From Aquimarina brevivitae (GTDB lineage: Bacteria; Bacteroidota; Bacteroidia; Flavobacteriales; Flavobacteriaceae), in the NCBI RefSeq assembly GCF_004216895.1, contig NZ_SGXE01000004.1:25031-89030 (forward strand): DNA of 64,000 nt. Reading direction: 5' to 3'. Within the stretch, counting starts at the first letter, position 1. Each line of letters starts with the position of its first letter. The notes beneath the pieces are model-generated. The model was not told the origin of the DNA, did no database searches, and was given only the letters and a program-made list of their open reading frames with translations. This document shows, in pieces, positions 28,413 through 36,275 of the stretch. The translations under genes were made by a program, and so were the position numbers.

Positions 28413-29222
28413 TTAATTATTTCGTTCAGCTACTGCTGATTTAACTTTTTGATATCCTGTTTTTAAGGCCTCAAATACTTTTTCTTTAAAGGATTCTTCC
28501 ATCTCCGTTTCCACCTCATCCAATAAGGCCATTGCATCTACGGAATGGTTTTCCATCATTTTTTGAGTGGTAATCTCTTGCTGCGCTTTTCGAAGCAACT
28601 CTTCTATTTCTTGATCGGTTACCTGAGTTTTTGATTGTTCAAGCTGTTGAACCTCCTCAAAAACCGCGGCTACCTTTTCTTCTACTAAGCTTTCTACGTT
28701 GTCATTGTCCATCTCTCCACTCGTCTTATCAGCAAGCACGATAGCTGATCTTTTATCCGAACTTCGGTTTACATTAGCCGTTTCGTGGAATTTAGTATTC
28801 CTGGCGTTTGTATTTGATAGTATTTCATTTTTTTCCTTCTTGGTATCTATAGCTACCTCATCCACTGCTAGGTTTGTATTCGATTTTAACTGATCTACAA
28901 TCCTATCCTCAGTAGTAGCATCGGTATTATTTGGTACGAGCTTACGAGGTGTTTCCTTATTAGTATTTACTAGCTGTGTGGGAGTAGTCGTAGTGATATT
29001 ATTATTGGTTAATACCACCGAAGTAATAATTACAATACCTATTATACTTGCTGCAATAAGATACCATATCGTATAATTAGTCTTTCCTGCTTTCTCTTGT
29101 TGGTGATCATCTAGCTGTTTGGCTAAGGTATCCCAGCTATCTGCTGAGGGATTAATCTCCCTATTATCCAGCTTTTCTTTTACGTTATCTTCAAATTTTA
29201 ATGGCGCCATTGGTTCTTTCAT
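28413..29222 (-). CDS. Anti-sigma factor-like membrane protein
   Basis: A 269-residue protein with a cytoplasmic N-terminal helix region, one membrane segment (about 50-70, IWYLIAASIIGIVIITSVVL), and a long polar, Glu-rich periplasmic part. The N-terminal pattern FEDNVKEKLDNREINPSADSWDTLAKQLD resembles the short cytoplasmic domains of flavobacterial anti-sigma-like proteins. It overlaps the end of the sigma factor gene by 32 bp (13 to 20 if the internal Met at about 29210 is used). The anti-sigma role is inferred from topology and neighbourhood. Confidence 0.72.
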   Translation of the reverse strand: MKEPMAPLKFEDNVKEKLDNREINPSADSWDTLAKQLDDHQQEKAGKTNYTIWYLIAASIIGIVIITSVVLTNNNITTTTPTQLVNTNKETPRKLVPNNTDATTEDRIVDQLKSNTNLAVDEVAIDTKKEKNEILSNTNARNTKFHETANVNRSSDKRSAIVLADKTSGEMDNDNVESLVEEKVAAVFEEVQQLEQSKTQVTDQEIEELLRKAQQEITTQKMMENHSVDAMALLDEVETEMEESFKEKVFEALKTGYQKVKSAVAERNN

Positions 29223-29760
29223 TTAATTTTGTTAGTTGCTGTTGCAGCATCTTTCTGGCTTTAAACAATTGGGATTTAGAAGTGTTTTCTGAAATTTTTA
29301 GCATTTTGGCAATTTCGTTATGCTTATACCCTTCAACTGCATAGAGCACAAAAACCATCTTATATCCCGGTGGCAAATCATCTATTAATGATTGAATATC
29401 TTCTACTTCAAGAGCAGAATAGATATTGTTCCAAGTTTCATCTTTATAAATAGTTACATCTTCTGTAAACACTGTTTCTTTTTGGCTTCTTAGAAAAGAA
29501 ATGGATTCATTAACCATTATTCTTCTAATCCAACCTTCGAAACTGCCTTCGGCTTTGAATTTTTGCAAATTGATAAATACTTTCAAAAATCCGGATAGCA
29601 TCACCTCCTCAGCGTGCTGAATATCTTTAACATATTGTCTGCAAACGCTTAGCATCTTAGGGGCATATTTAGTGTAAATTGCCTGCTGAGCCTCTCTGTC
29701 GTTTTTACGAGCTTTTTTAATGAGTTGCGATTCGCTTTTGTAAAACTGAATTACTTTCAA
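29191..29760 (-). CDS. ECF-type RNA polymerase sigma factor
   Basis: A 189-residue sigma-70 family protein with region 2 (AQQAIYTKYAPKMLSVCRQYVKD...GWIRRIMVNESISFLR) and region 4 (IDDLPPGYKMVFVLYAVEGYKHNEIAKMLKISENTSKSQLFKARK). There is no region 1.1 or 3. The start codon is TTG at 29760; the family consensus MKVIQ at this position supports it and there is no better ATG. It heads a unit with the anti-sigma-like and barrel genes. Confidence 0.92.
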   Translation of the reverse strand: MKVIQFYKSESQLIKKARKNDREAQQAIYTKYAPKMLSVCRQYVKDIQHAEEVMLSGFLKVFINLQKFKAEGSFEGWIRRIMVNESISFLRSQKETVFTEDVTIYKDETWNNIYSALEVEDIQSLIDDLPPGYKMVFVLYAVEGYKHNEIAKMLKISENTSKSQLFKARKMLQQQLTKLNERTNGAIKI

Positions 29761-29887
29761 TTTTAAAATATTAAATTAATCAAGATGTTCTATTACTATA
29801 GACGTGGTAAAGCACAAAATGGTTGTCTGGGGTATTGATTATTTTTAAAATTAATTATAATCGACTTATAATCAATATGTTAATTTT

Positions 29888-30865
29888 CTACTTTTTCCTG
29901 TCGATAACGTAATTTACCATTAACTCTAGGGAAGATTTATACTGGGACTCCGGAAAAGTATTTAAAATAGCCAGTGCATCGGATTTAAACTGATGCATAA
30001 TTTCAATAGCATAATCAAGCCCGCCGTTTTCTTTTACAAATGCTATAACCTCTTTGACCCTTTGCTTATTCTTATTATGATTTTTGACGCTATTTATCAA
30101 CCACTTCTTTTTATCCTCCGTACAATTATTAAGGGTATGAATTAGTGGCAGGGTCATTTTTTGTTCTTTAATATCTATGCCAGTAGGTTTACCTATAGCC
30201 GTATCGCCATAGTCGAACAAATCATCTTTAATTTGAAAAGCCATACCGATAAGTTCGCCAAATTTCCTCATCTTTTCTACCTCCTCACTTTTAGGAGCAA
30301 CAGAACAAGCACCTAAGCTACAGCATGCAGCTATTAAGGTTGCTGTTTTTTGCCTTATGATTTCGTAGTATACCTCCTCCGTGATATCTAAATTTCTTGC
30401 TTTTTCAATTTGTAACAGTTCTCCCTCACTCATTTCTCTAACAGCTACAGAAATTATTTTAAGCAAATCAAAATCTTCGTGATCAATAGAGAGCAGAAGT
30501 CCTTTGGATAACAAATAATCTCCTACCAACACTGCTATTTTATTTTTCCATAAGGCATTTATAGAAAAGAAACCTCTTCTGCGGTTGGAGTCATCTACCA
30601 CATCATCGTGAACTAATGTAGCCGTATGTATTAACTCAATGACCGAAGCACCTCTGTAGGTTCGTTCGTTTACATCGCCACCGGATACCATTTTAGCTAC
30701 CAAGAAAACAAACATTGGTCGCATTTGCTTTCCTTTTCTGTTGACAATATAATGTGTTATACGATTTAATAGCGCCACTTTGGAAGACATAGAGGCGGAG
30801 AACTTTTTTTCGAAAAGTTCCATTTCGTCTACTATAGGAAGTTTTATTTGTTCTACTACTTTCAA
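29888..30865 (-). CDS. Polyprenyl (octaprenyl-type) diphosphate synthase
   Basis: Trans-prenyl chain elongase of 325 residues. Both aspartate-rich motifs are present: DDVVDD in LVHDDVVDDSNRRRG and DDLFDYGD. GKQMRP and a C-terminal YVIDRKK complete the family pattern. In Bacteroidota this enzyme probably supplies the side chain of menaquinone; chain length cannot be read from the sequence. It is on the same strand as rlmN, about 100 bp downstream of it. Confidence 0.93.
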   Translation of the reverse strand: MKVVEQIKLPIVDEMELFEKKFSASMSSKVALLNRITHYIVNRKGKQMRPMFVFLVAKMVSGGDVNERTYRGASVIELIHTATLVHDDVVDDSNRRRGFFSINALWKNKIAVLVGDYLLSKGLLLSIDHEDFDLLKIISVAVREMSEGELLQIEKARNLDITEEVYYEIIRQKTATLIAACCSLGACSVAPKSEEVEKMRKFGELIGMAFQIKDDLFDYGDTAIGKPTGIDIKEQKMTLPLIHTLNNCTEDKKKWLINSVKNHNKNKQRVKEVIAFVKENGGLDYAIEIMHQFKSDALAILNTFPESQYKSSLELMVNYVIDRKK

Positions 30866-30967
30866 CCTAAAATTGAGATTACTATTCCTTTGACTCTTGC
30901 GAAGATAGTGTAAAATGTTATTATGGGTCTAAGATACATCGAAGATCTTACTAGGAAGCTAGAACTG

Positions 30968-32008
30968 TTATTGCTTATTTGCTAATTGACCACAAGCTGC
31001 GTCAATGTCCTTTCCTCTACTTCGCCTAACATTTACAACGAACCCCCTTGACTCTAATGCATTGATATAGTTATCTATGGCTATGTTTGATGCTTGTTGA
31101 AACTGCCCATCATCAATTGGGTTATACTCTATCAAATTAATTTTGCACGGTACATAGGTGCAAAACTTCAGTAAGGCATCGATATCCTCTTTTCTATCAT
31201 TAATCCCTTTCCATACCACATATTCATAGGTAATTCTGCTTTTGGTTTTGGCGTACCAATATTCTAAAGCTTCTTTTAAGTCTTGGAGAGGAAATGTACT
31301 GTTAAAAGGCATAATAGAAGTACGAACTTCATCGATTGCAGAATGGAGTGAAACAGCTAATTTAAACTTCACCTCATCATCTGCCATTTTTTTGATCATT
31401 TTAGGCACACCAGAGGTAGATACGGTAATTCGTTTAGGAGACATCCCCAACCCTTCTTTGGAAGTAATTTTATCGATGGCTTTTAAAACATTATTGTAAT
31501 TCATTAGCGGTTCTCCCATACCCATAAATACAATGTTAGACAAAGGACGATCGTAGTAATGTCTACTTTCGTTATCTATAGCTACGACCTGATCATATAT
31601 TTCATCGGGATTAAGGTTTCGCATTCTTTTGAGTCGTGCGGTAGCACAAAATTTACAGTCTAAGCTACATCCCACCTGAGAAGACACACAGGCTGTAGTT
31701 CTCTTGGGTGTAGGTATAAGTACAGACTCAACTATTAAATCATCGTGAAGACGAACCGCATTTTTAATGGTACCATCACTACTACGCTGCATTTGATCCA
31801 CCTTAATGTGGTTGATCACAAAATTATCTTCGAGCATTTGACGAGTTACCTTTGAGATATTCGTCATATCCTCAAATTTATGCGCGCCTTTACTCCATAA
31901 CCACTCATAAACCTGATTACCCCTAAACGCTTTATCGCCCTGGGATTCAAAGAAATTTCTAAGTTGTTCCTTGGTTAACGCTCTGATATCCTTTTTCTTC
32001 TCTTGCAT
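30968..32008 (-). CDS. rlmN: 23S rRNA (A2503-C2) / tRNA (A37-C2) methyltransferase RlmN
   Basis: Radical-SAM methyltransferase. The CxxxCxxC cluster is CSLDCKFC, in the context SSQVGCSLDCKFCATA. GMGEPLMNY and the catalytic Cys near the C-terminus (AACGQL) are in place. I start at the ATG at 32008 (346 residues); a TTG 9 bp upstream is less likely. Gene order polyprenyl synthase - rlmN is common in this family. Full-length for RlmN. Confidence 0.95.
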   Translation of the reverse strand: MQEKKKDIRALTKEQLRNFFESQGDKAFRGNQVYEWLWSKGAHKFEDMTNISKVTRQMLEDNFVINHIKVDQMQRSSDGTIKNAVRLHDDLIVESVLIPTPKRTTACVSSQVGCSLDCKFCATARLKRMRNLNPDEIYDQVVAIDNESRHYYDRPLSNIVFMGMGEPLMNYNNVLKAIDKITSKEGLGMSPKRITVSTSGVPKMIKKMADDEVKFKLAVSLHSAIDEVRTSIMPFNSTFPLQDLKEALEYWYAKTKSRITYEYVVWKGINDRKEDIDALLKFCTYVPCKINLIEYNPIDDGQFQQASNIAIDNYINALESRGFVVNVRRSRGKDIDAACGQLANKQ

Positions 32009-32051
32009 ACTGTGCAAAAATACTAAGAATAAAATTCTACTTTACACAAAA

Positions 32052-32083
32052 CGAGCTCTTTTCTAGCAACAGAAAAGAGCTCG
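32052..32083 (-). terminator. terminator between the DUF2147 fusion gene and rlmN
   Basis: A 13-bp perfect stem (CGAGCTCTTTTCT 32052-32064 with AGAAAAGAGCTCG 32071-32083), 6-nt loop, followed on the minus strand by TTTTGTG. It lies 23 bp after the upstream gene's stop. Confidence 0.8.
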
Positions 32084-32105
32084 CCTTATGATGTCAATAT
32101 TTTAC

Positions 32106-33074
32106 TTAAAACTTAGTTGTATAAACTTCTTTTTTGGGTTCTTTAATTCTTTTCCATTCGTGTACACCACCACCACCACGATAGCGTACTTTTAAAATAT
32201 CCGGCTGATCCTCATCAACCCATATTTGGCAAGGCGATACTTCTCCATCATTTATATTAGTAAAAGTACCGTCTGCAAACTTAGCCTCATCTTTTTTCTT
32301 AAGATTTTTAATGATAACTAGTCCTTCAACCTTTTGATTTTTATCAGCTCCTTGACATTTATAGCATACTGCATCTCGCTCTGATTGTCTTAGCATTTGT
32401 TGTATGGATCCAAATACCTTTTTATCGATCATATACAATTGTACAATACTTATCCCTACTCCAGTATCTTTATCATATGTCTTCCATTTTCCAAGAACAG
32501 GATTCGGTTTATAGGCTTTTAAGAGCTCTTCTTTCAATGTTTGGTCTATAGGATTATCCCCTAGCCATATTTTAAATAAGGCTTTTTTAAATTCAAGATC
32601 CTTTAAGGTTCCTATTTGCTTATTGTTCCTAAACACAAAAATTCCTTCATTCTTTTTGTACAGAATATCAAATATGTCGTATCTATTTATGTCTGAAGGG
32701 AAGATTGCTAAAAAGTCACGTATCTCTTTCTCTAACAAGTAACTATTACCATCGGTAGCTCTTTCCAATCCTAGCCGAAGCATTTCTCTTAGTTCCGTAC
32801 AACCGATGGTTCCATCGGTAACTTTTATGGTTATAGCCATATCCGAATTTTTTTCGGCAACCATCACACCATCCTGCGGACCATTAATTTCTAAATCTAA
32901 ATTTAGGTATAAACCAACTGCGTATAAATTATCTCTCTTTCCAGCGCCATTGAGCACTAACTCCTTATCATCAAAAGTGTCAATGTCATTGAAATATAAC
33001 TCACCAACCTTGGTTTGAGCTATACCTGAATAATAAATAAAGGACGCTAAAAACAGAAAAAGTATCTTCTTCAT
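32106..33074 (-). CDS. Secreted chalcone-isomerase-like / DUF2147 two-domain protein
   Basis: A 322-residue exported protein. Signal peptide about 1-20 (ending SGIAQ). Residues about 20-190 match the bacterial chalcone isomerase-like fold (FNDIDTFDDKELVLNGAGKRDNLYAVGLYL is its usual N-terminal pattern). Residues about 195-312 match DUF2147 (GKWKTYDKDTGVGISIVQLY, CYKCQGADKNQ, KVRYRGGGGVHEW). Neither domain has a proven enzymatic role in bacteria. The join of the two in one polypeptide is directly visible; its purpose is unknown. Confidence 0.82.
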   Translation of the reverse strand: MKKILFLFLASFIYYSGIAQTKVGELYFNDIDTFDDKELVLNGAGKRDNLYAVGLYLNLDLEINGPQDGVMVAEKNSDMAITIKVTDGTIGCTELREMLRLGLERATDGNSYLLEKEIRDFLAIFPSDINRYDIFDILYKKNEGIFVFRNNKQIGTLKDLEFKKALFKIWLGDNPIDQTLKEELLKAYKPNPVLGKWKTYDKDTGVGISIVQLYMIDKKVFGSIQQMLRQSERDAVCYKCQGADKNQKVEGLVIIKNLKKKDEAKFADGTFTNINDGEVSPCQIWVDEDQPDILKVRYRGGGGVHEWKRIKEPKKEVYTTKF

Positions 33075-33219
33075 GGGTCAAAATAGGTTTTAATTAGGGG
33101 CTTTTTTAGAAAAAAATCTTTTCTAACTAGCTAAATTTATTTTGTCAATTACAAACAAACTTATGCTCTTCTTTTTGGTCGGAAACACCTTTATTATGGC
33201 AAAACCGTAAAAAGAGTAG

Positions 33220-33242
33220 CGAAAATACAATTTTTTTACGAA
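33220..33242 (-). promoter_or_regulatory. candidate promoter for the DUF2147 fusion gene
   Basis: On the minus strand TTG is followed 19 nt later by TATTTTCG (33220-33227), a one-mismatch -7 element. It would give a 5' UTR of about 140 nt. This is a weak call. The remainder of 33075-33282 shows nothing else. Confidence 0.3.
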
Positions 33243-33282
33243 TCCACAATATAACATCTTAATTTTAAATTATCTACAAAAA

Positions 33283-33314
33283 AATAATCCACTTTTCATA
33301 AAAAGTGGATTATT
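33283..33314 (-). terminator. terminator after queA
   Basis: A 14-bp perfect stem (AATAATCCACTTTT 33283-33296 with AAAAGTGGATTATT 33301-33314), loop CATA, and a T run on the minus strand. It ends the rsgA-to-queA gene set. Confidence 0.85.
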
Positions 33315-33336
33315 TAATTATTCTTAACAATCTTTT

Positions 33337-34386
33337 TTAGATAATCAGCATTGCGTCTCCATAAGAGTAGAACTTATACTTTTCCTTTACTGCTTCGGCA
33401 TAAGCTTCTTTTACAAAATCGTGACCTGCAAAAGCAGATACCATCATTAATAATGTAGATTTTGGTGTATGGAAGTTTGTTATCATACTATTTGCAATAC
33501 TAAACTCATAGGGAGGAAAAATAAACTTATTCGTCCAACCTCTAAATTCATTTAAGGTATGATCTGAAGAAACAGAGCTTTCTAAGGCTCTCATAACAGT
33601 AGTACCAACAGCACATATTCTTCTTTTTTCTTCAATACCCTTATTAATAACTTCAGTAGCTTGTTTTGTTATAAATGCCTCTTCGCTATCCATTTTATGT
33701 TTAGACAAGTCCTCAACTTCAACCGGGCTAAAGGTACCCAACCCAACGTGTAACGTTATTTCTGCAAAGTCAATGCCCTTAATTTCTAGTCGCTTTAATA
33801 AATGTTTAGAAAAATGTAGCCCTGCGGTTGGTGCAGCTACTGCTCCTTCATTTTTAGCATAGATGGTTTGGTATCGTTGTTCATCCTCAGGCTCCGTATC
33901 CCTTTTGATATATTTTGGTAATGGTGTCTCTCCTAATTCGTTTAATTTTTCTCTAAACTCATCATACGATCCGTCATATAAAAAACGAAGCGTTCTTCCA
34001 CGAGAGGTCGTATTATCAATTACCTCTGCTACCAGACTTTCATCATCACCAAAGTACAATTTATTACCTATCCTTATCTTTCTTGCTGGATCTACTAATA
34101 CATCCCATAATCGCGTTTCAGAATTCAACTCTCTTAATAAAAACACTTCAATTCTTGCCCCGGTTTTTTCTTTATTACCATATAATCTAGCCGGAAATAC
34201 CTTGGTGTTATTAAGCACCATTACATCTTGTGGTTCAAAATAATCAATCAAATCTTTAAACATTTTATGTTCTATAGTTTGATCTTTTCTATTCAAAACC
34301 ATAAGACGCGCTTCGTCTCTGTTTTCTGCAGGGTATTCTGCAAGTAAATCCTGTGGTAGATTAAAATTGAAATGTGATAGCTTCAT
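33337..34386 (-). CDS. queA: S-adenosylmethionine:tRNA ribosyltransferase-isomerase QueA
   Basis: Makes epoxyqueuosine in tRNA by transferring the ribosyl part of SAM to preQ1-modified tRNA. The N-terminus [40 protein letters not shown] and [27 protein letters not shown] are QueA signatures. At 349 residues it is full length. It has its own promoter upstream (34411-34442), about 70 bp after aroA. Confidence 0.97.
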   Translation of the reverse strand: MKLSHFNFNLPQDLLAEYPAENRDEARLMVLNRKDQTIEHKMFKDLIDYFEPQDVMVLNNTKVFPARLYGNKEKTGARIEVFLLRELNSETRLWDVLVDPARKIRIGNKLYFGDDESLVAEVIDNTTSRGRTLRFLYDGSYDEFREKLNELGETPLPKYIKRDTEPEDEQRYQTIYAKNEGAVAAPTAGLHFSKHLLKRLEIKGIDFAEITLHVGLGTFSPVEVEDLSKHKMDSEEAFITKQATEVINKGIEEKRRICAVGTTVMRALESSVSSDHTLNEFRGWTNKFIFPPYEFSIANSMITNFHTPKSTLLMMVSAFAGHDFVKEAYAEAVKEKYKFYSYGDAMLII

Positions 34387-34410
34387 TTTTATTATTATTT
34401 TTAGAAGCTA

Positions 34411-34442
34411 CAAATATACAACCTCAAAATAGGGGTTGTCAA
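34411..34442 (-). promoter_or_regulatory. queA promoter (TTG-N21-TATATTTG)
   Basis: On the minus strand TTG (34440-34442) and TATATTTG (34411-34418) are separated by 21 bp, matching the flavobacterial -33/-7 arrangement. The -7 element lies 24 bp before the queA ATG. Confidence 0.7.
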
Positions 34443-34460
34443 GTAAAACCGTGGATATAT

Positions 34461-35690
34461 TTAAAACTCTGAAATTTTTATCCCTAAATTCTTAAGGTCA
34501 CTCCAAAAATCAGGATAGGATTTAGACACCACCTCGGCTTCGTTTATTTGTAAGCCGGTTTTGAGCGCTAAAGGAGCGAAGGCCATAGCCATTCTATGAT
34601 CCTGATAGGTATCTATCGCAATTCCATCTAGGATATGATCCGTAGGCTGAAGATGTAGAGCCTCTGTAGTAATATCAACTATAGCCCCTAATTTTTCCAG
34701 TTCGATCTTAAGAGCTGCCAGCCTATCTGTTTCTTTTATCTTTAAGGTATGTAGACCGGTAAGATGACATTCTACGCCTAACCCAAAACAGGTTACTGCA
34801 ATTGTTTGGGCAATATCTGGACTATCGGATAAGTCGAGCTCAATTGGAGGCTTAACCAAGTGTTTAGATTCTTTTTTTAAGGTTATGCTTTCGTTCGTAA
34901 AAGTGGTTTGCACACCAAATGCAGTATATATTTTTGCTAATACGGCATCCCCTTGATAGCTATCTTTTTTATAACTACTTAATGTAATCGAAGTATTATC
35001 TTTTGACAAGGCTACAATACTATAAAAATAGGAAGCGGAACTCCAATCTGATTCGACTACCAAACGCTTAGGAGTTACTACTTGCTTTGGTTGAATCGTA
35101 ATTGTATTATCAATAAAATTAGCAGTTATCCCAATATCCTTCAAAAGATGAAGTGTCATTTGGATATAAGGCACCGAGGTTAACTTCCCTTCTAAATGTA
35201 TAGTCAATCCTTTGGGTAAGCTAGAACCAATTAGCATCAAAGCGGAAATGTATTGACTACTGACACCAGCATCAATATGTACTTTAGACTTTAAGTTTTG
35301 TTCTCCTTTGATCAAAATTGGAGGGTACCCAATTTCCTTTTGATAGGTAATATATGCTCCAATACGTTGTAACGCATCTACCAATATTTTAATAGGTCGC
35401 TCCTGCATCCTTTTGCTCCCGGTGAGCAATACCTCACGTTGATTTTGTATCGCAAAATACGCCGTCAAAAAACGCATCGCTGTACCTGCGTGATGGATAT
35501 CGATCTCTTTTTTATGACTCGACAAGGCTTGTTTCATAACAATGGAGTCATCACTATTAGAAACATTTGCTATTTCGATTTCCGGATAAAGTGCTTGCAG
35601 CAGTAAAAGCCGATTGGTTTCACTTTTAGAGCCCGTAATTTCAATTGCTGCATTTGTTAACTGATCAGTTTGATGGAGCTTAATTGTCAT
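34461..35690 (-). CDS. aroA: 3-phosphoshikimate 1-carboxyvinyltransferase (EPSP synthase)
   Basis: Shikimate-pathway enzyme that joins shikimate-3-phosphate and PEP. ITGSKSETNRLLLLQAL (S3P binding), HHAGTAMRFLTAY, the ESDWSSASYFYSI region and DTYQDHRMAMAFAPLA are visible. At 409 residues it is slightly short but complete. The motif that reads NAGTAMRPL in E. coli is HAGTAMRFL here: the Asn is His and the Pro equivalent to P101 is Phe. It lies 10 bp after a small membrane protein gene. Confidence 0.95.
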   Translation of the reverse strand: MTIKLHQTDQLTNAAIEITGSKSETNRLLLLQALYPEIEIANVSNSDDSIVMKQALSSHKKEIDIHHAGTAMRFLTAYFAIQNQREVLLTGSKRMQERPIKILVDALQRIGAYITYQKEIGYPPILIKGEQNLKSKVHIDAGVSSQYISALMLIGSSLPKGLTIHLEGKLTSVPYIQMTLHLLKDIGITANFIDNTITIQPKQVVTPKRLVVESDWSSASYFYSIVALSKDNTSITLSSYKKDSYQGDAVLAKIYTAFGVQTTFTNESITLKKESKHLVKPPIELDLSDSPDIAQTIAVTCFGLGVECHLTGLHTLKIKETDRLAALKIELEKLGAIVDITTEALHLQPTDHILDGIAIDTYQDHRMAMAFAPLALKTGLQINEAEVVSKSYPDFWSDLKNLGIKISEF

Positions 35691-35700
35691 TTTCTAGACG

Positions 35701-35946
35701 TTATTTTCTTTTTCTGATTTCAAAATAATAGGCCATTACGATTCCATACAAACCTCCTCCAACAATTCTTGACAATAGGTATCGTTTCCATTGACCATAT
35801 CTAATTCTACTCTCCAGAAACGCTTCAAAATCTATACCACCATACTCCATAAAATGTTCTAAAAGACTAAAGATGATGATAAAACCAAGGGCTAATAATA
35901 AAACCCGAATCCAATAATGCTTAGATGTTATAATCTCTTTGAACAT
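35701..35946 (-). CDS. Small two-helix membrane protein
   Basis: Unrecognised 81-residue protein with two hydrophobic segments (about 13-28 and 60-75) separated by a charged, arginine-rich loop. Its start shares a base with the stop of the MazG-like gene (ATG overlap at 35946), and aroA follows 10 bp later, so it is very likely translated as part of this operon. No function is suggested. Confidence 0.75.
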   Translation of the reverse strand: MFKEIITSKHYWIRVLLLALGFIIIFSLLEHFMEYGGIDFEAFLESRIRYGQWKRYLLSRIVGGGLYGIVMAYYFEIRKRK

Positions 35947-36272
35947 TATTTTAGTTTTTCGTTGTTGTGGTGGCGATCATGGTCTCTTTTGGTCTTCAAA
36001 TCTAATTTCTTGTCAAATGCATTTTGAAGATCCACACCAGTTTGGTTTGCTAAGCATAAAACTACAAAAAGAACATCAGCCAATTCTTCTCCAAGGTCTT
36101 TATTTTTATCACTTTCTTTTTCGCTTTGCTCACCATATCTACGTGCAATTATCCTGGCAACCTCTCCGACCTCTTCGGTAAGTTGCGCCATATTGGTTAA
36201 TTCATTAAAATAACGTACGCCGTGGTTTTTAATCCATTCGTCCACGGCTTGTTGCGCATTTGCAATATTCAT
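35946..36272 (-). CDS. MazG-like nucleotide pyrophosphohydrolase
   Basis: A 108-residue all-alpha NTP pyrophosphohydrolase. The metal-binding pattern LTEEVGEVARIIARRYGE ... LGEELADVLFVVLCLANQ gives the expected ExxE and ExxD pairs. It probably removes non-canonical nucleotides; the exact substrate is unknown. It follows a DUF3857 gene by 3 bp and overlaps the next gene by one base. Confidence 0.88.
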   Translation of the reverse strand: MNIANAQQAVDEWIKNHGVRYFNELTNMAQLTEEVGEVARIIARRYGEQSEKESDKNKDLGEELADVLFVVLCLANQTGVDLQNAFDKKLDLKTKRDHDRHHNNEKLK

Positions 36273-36275
36273 ATC

